Made by a program: the position numbers and the translations under genes
Shown here: piece by piece, positions 63,800-64,000 of the stretch
Layout: each line of letters opens with the position of its first letter
How positions within the stretch are numbered: the first letter of the stretch is position 1
The notes under the pieces: model-generated
The model's input: the letters and a program-made list of their open reading frames with translations, nothing else
The model's database searches: none
What the model was told of the DNA's origin: nothing
Assembly: GCA_964408945.1 (NCBI GenBank)
Contig: CAYPBJ010000008.1
Span: forward strand, 17,283-81,282
Length of the DNA stretch: 64,000 bases
Direction of reading: 5' to 3'
Source: VMCP01 sp964408945
Lineage (GTDB): Bacteria; Bacteroidota; Bacteroidia; NS11-12g; UBA955

Positions 63800-63807
63800 C
63801 AAAGTTG
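63800..63807 (-). promoter_or_regulatory. -7 box (CAACTTTG) for DUF3822-rsmD-coaD
   Basis: One mismatch from TAnnTTTG, ending four bases before the GTG start. It predicts a leaderless mRNA. Confidence 0.4.
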
Positions 63808-63837
63808 CCAAAATAAGTTGGGTCAAACAAATTTGAT

Positions 63838-63845
63838 TAACTTTG
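63838..63845 (+). promoter_or_regulatory. -7 box (TAACTTTG) for the last gene
   Basis: A perfect TAnnTTTG element ending three bases before the ATG at 63849, the shortest such spacing in the window. Confidence 0.5.
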
Positions 63846-63848
63846 AGA

Positions 63849-64000
63849 ATGCGCTTGATTTTGCTTATCTTTTTCTGGTCACTCTTCCCCACAAAACTCC
63901 TCTCTACCAACGACCAACTACCCCCTACCACTTACCATCTACCACCTACCACTTACTGGCAACAAAAAGTTCACTATCAAATAGATGCAAGTCTTGATGA
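63849..64000 (+). CDS. M1 family aminopeptidase, N-terminal fragment with heptamer-encoded insert
   Basis: The gene runs off the right edge; about 50 codons are seen. A hydrophobic signal peptide (about residues 1-19) is followed by STNDQ and the repeat LPPTTYH-LPPTTYW. Then comes YWQQKVHYQIDASLD, the usual start of mature Bacteroidota M1 peptidases. The LPPTTY repeat is encoded by heptamer array 3 (63904-63952). The family assignment rests on the YWQQKVxYxID motif only, so it is moderate. Confidence 0.65.
   Translation, partial: MRLILLIFFWSLFPTKLLSTNDQLPPTTYHLPPTTYWQQKVHYQIDASLD
63904..63952 (+). repeat. Heptanucleotide array 3, seven units inside a coding sequence
   Basis: Seven consecutive 7-bp units of the CTACCAA/CTACCAC type lie within the peptidase gene, right after the signal peptide. 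Since three heptamers equal seven codons, they encode a 7-residue repeat. The unit is related to the CCAACTA class of array 2. Confidence 0.8.

Overview
The window looks like a chromosome segment from a member of the Bacteroidota, probably Flavobacteriales or a close relative. Four things point there. Promoter-like boxes of the Bacteroidota type TAnnTTTG recur just upstream of genes, and Shine-Dalgarno motifs are scarce. Two secreted proteins end in type IX secretion (T9SS) sorting domains. There are TonB-dependent receptors with carboxypeptidase-like N-terminal domains, two of them paired with DUF4249 lipoproteins. Typical Bacteroidota families are present: DUF2723, DUF6089, DUF3822, a fused E1 alpha/beta dehydrogenase, a split MetH and a GXHH-type IleRS. 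I found no rRNA, tRNA, CRISPR array, phage or insertion sequence. Gene density is very high, with many overlapping gene ends and almost no gap above 150 bases.

Layout. 1-2.7 kb (minus): nucleotide-sugar genes (DegT aminotransferase, UDP-glucose dehydrogenase, UDP-glucuronate decarboxylase cut by the window edge). 2.7-10.9 kb (minus): rlmB, a large DUF2723 membrane protein, gltX-yqeY, flavin reductase and ribBA. 10.9-14.8 kb: a GreA-like protein and an aldehyde dehydrogenase facing a fused E1 dehydrogenase. 14.9-19.1 kb: a TonB receptor and a T9SS-exported alpha/beta-hydrolase that lacks its nucleophile serine. 19.2-26.7 kb: ileS, a DksA-like protein, lspA, lysS, a small winged-helix candidate and gltA. 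26.8-30.1 kb: a TonB receptor with a DUF4249 lipoprotein. 30-37.2 kb: uvrB divergent from a second E1 fusion, followed by split metH. 37.2-41.2 kb (minus): an operon of T9SS M1 aminopeptidase, MbnP-like lipoprotein and di-haem MbnH/CCP-like lipoprotein. 41.2-43.8 kb: a DMT transporter and an ALDH7-type dehydrogenase. 43.9-50.5 kb (minus): 3-hydroxyanthranilate dioxygenase, a methyltransferase, two DUF6089 proteins, uppS and bamA. 50.5-55.5 kb: purF, frr, purK and a CNNM/CorC protein. 55.5-59.9 kb (minus): DUF4197, an STN-TonB receptor and DUF4249. 60-64 kb: alkD, pyrE, NUDIX, coaD, rsmD, DUF3822 and the start of another M1 peptidase.

The most unusual content is a family of heptanucleotide arrays. 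Two of them (43764-43917, 22 units; 61912-62086, 25 units) fill the gaps between convergent genes in unbroken 7-bp register. The monomer sequence changes along each array, and the two arrays share monomer classes in inverted orientation. A third, shorter array (63904-63952) lies inside the coding sequence of a secreted peptidase, just after its signal peptide, and adds a 7-residue peptide repeat. The arrays also contain G-quadruplex-type runs.

A second recurring pattern is regulatory. At least ten genes have a TAnnTTTG-like box ending only 3-5 bases before the start codon, which predicts leaderless mRNAs. pyrE and the NUDIX gene have overlapping start codons, with each promoter-like box inside the other gene.
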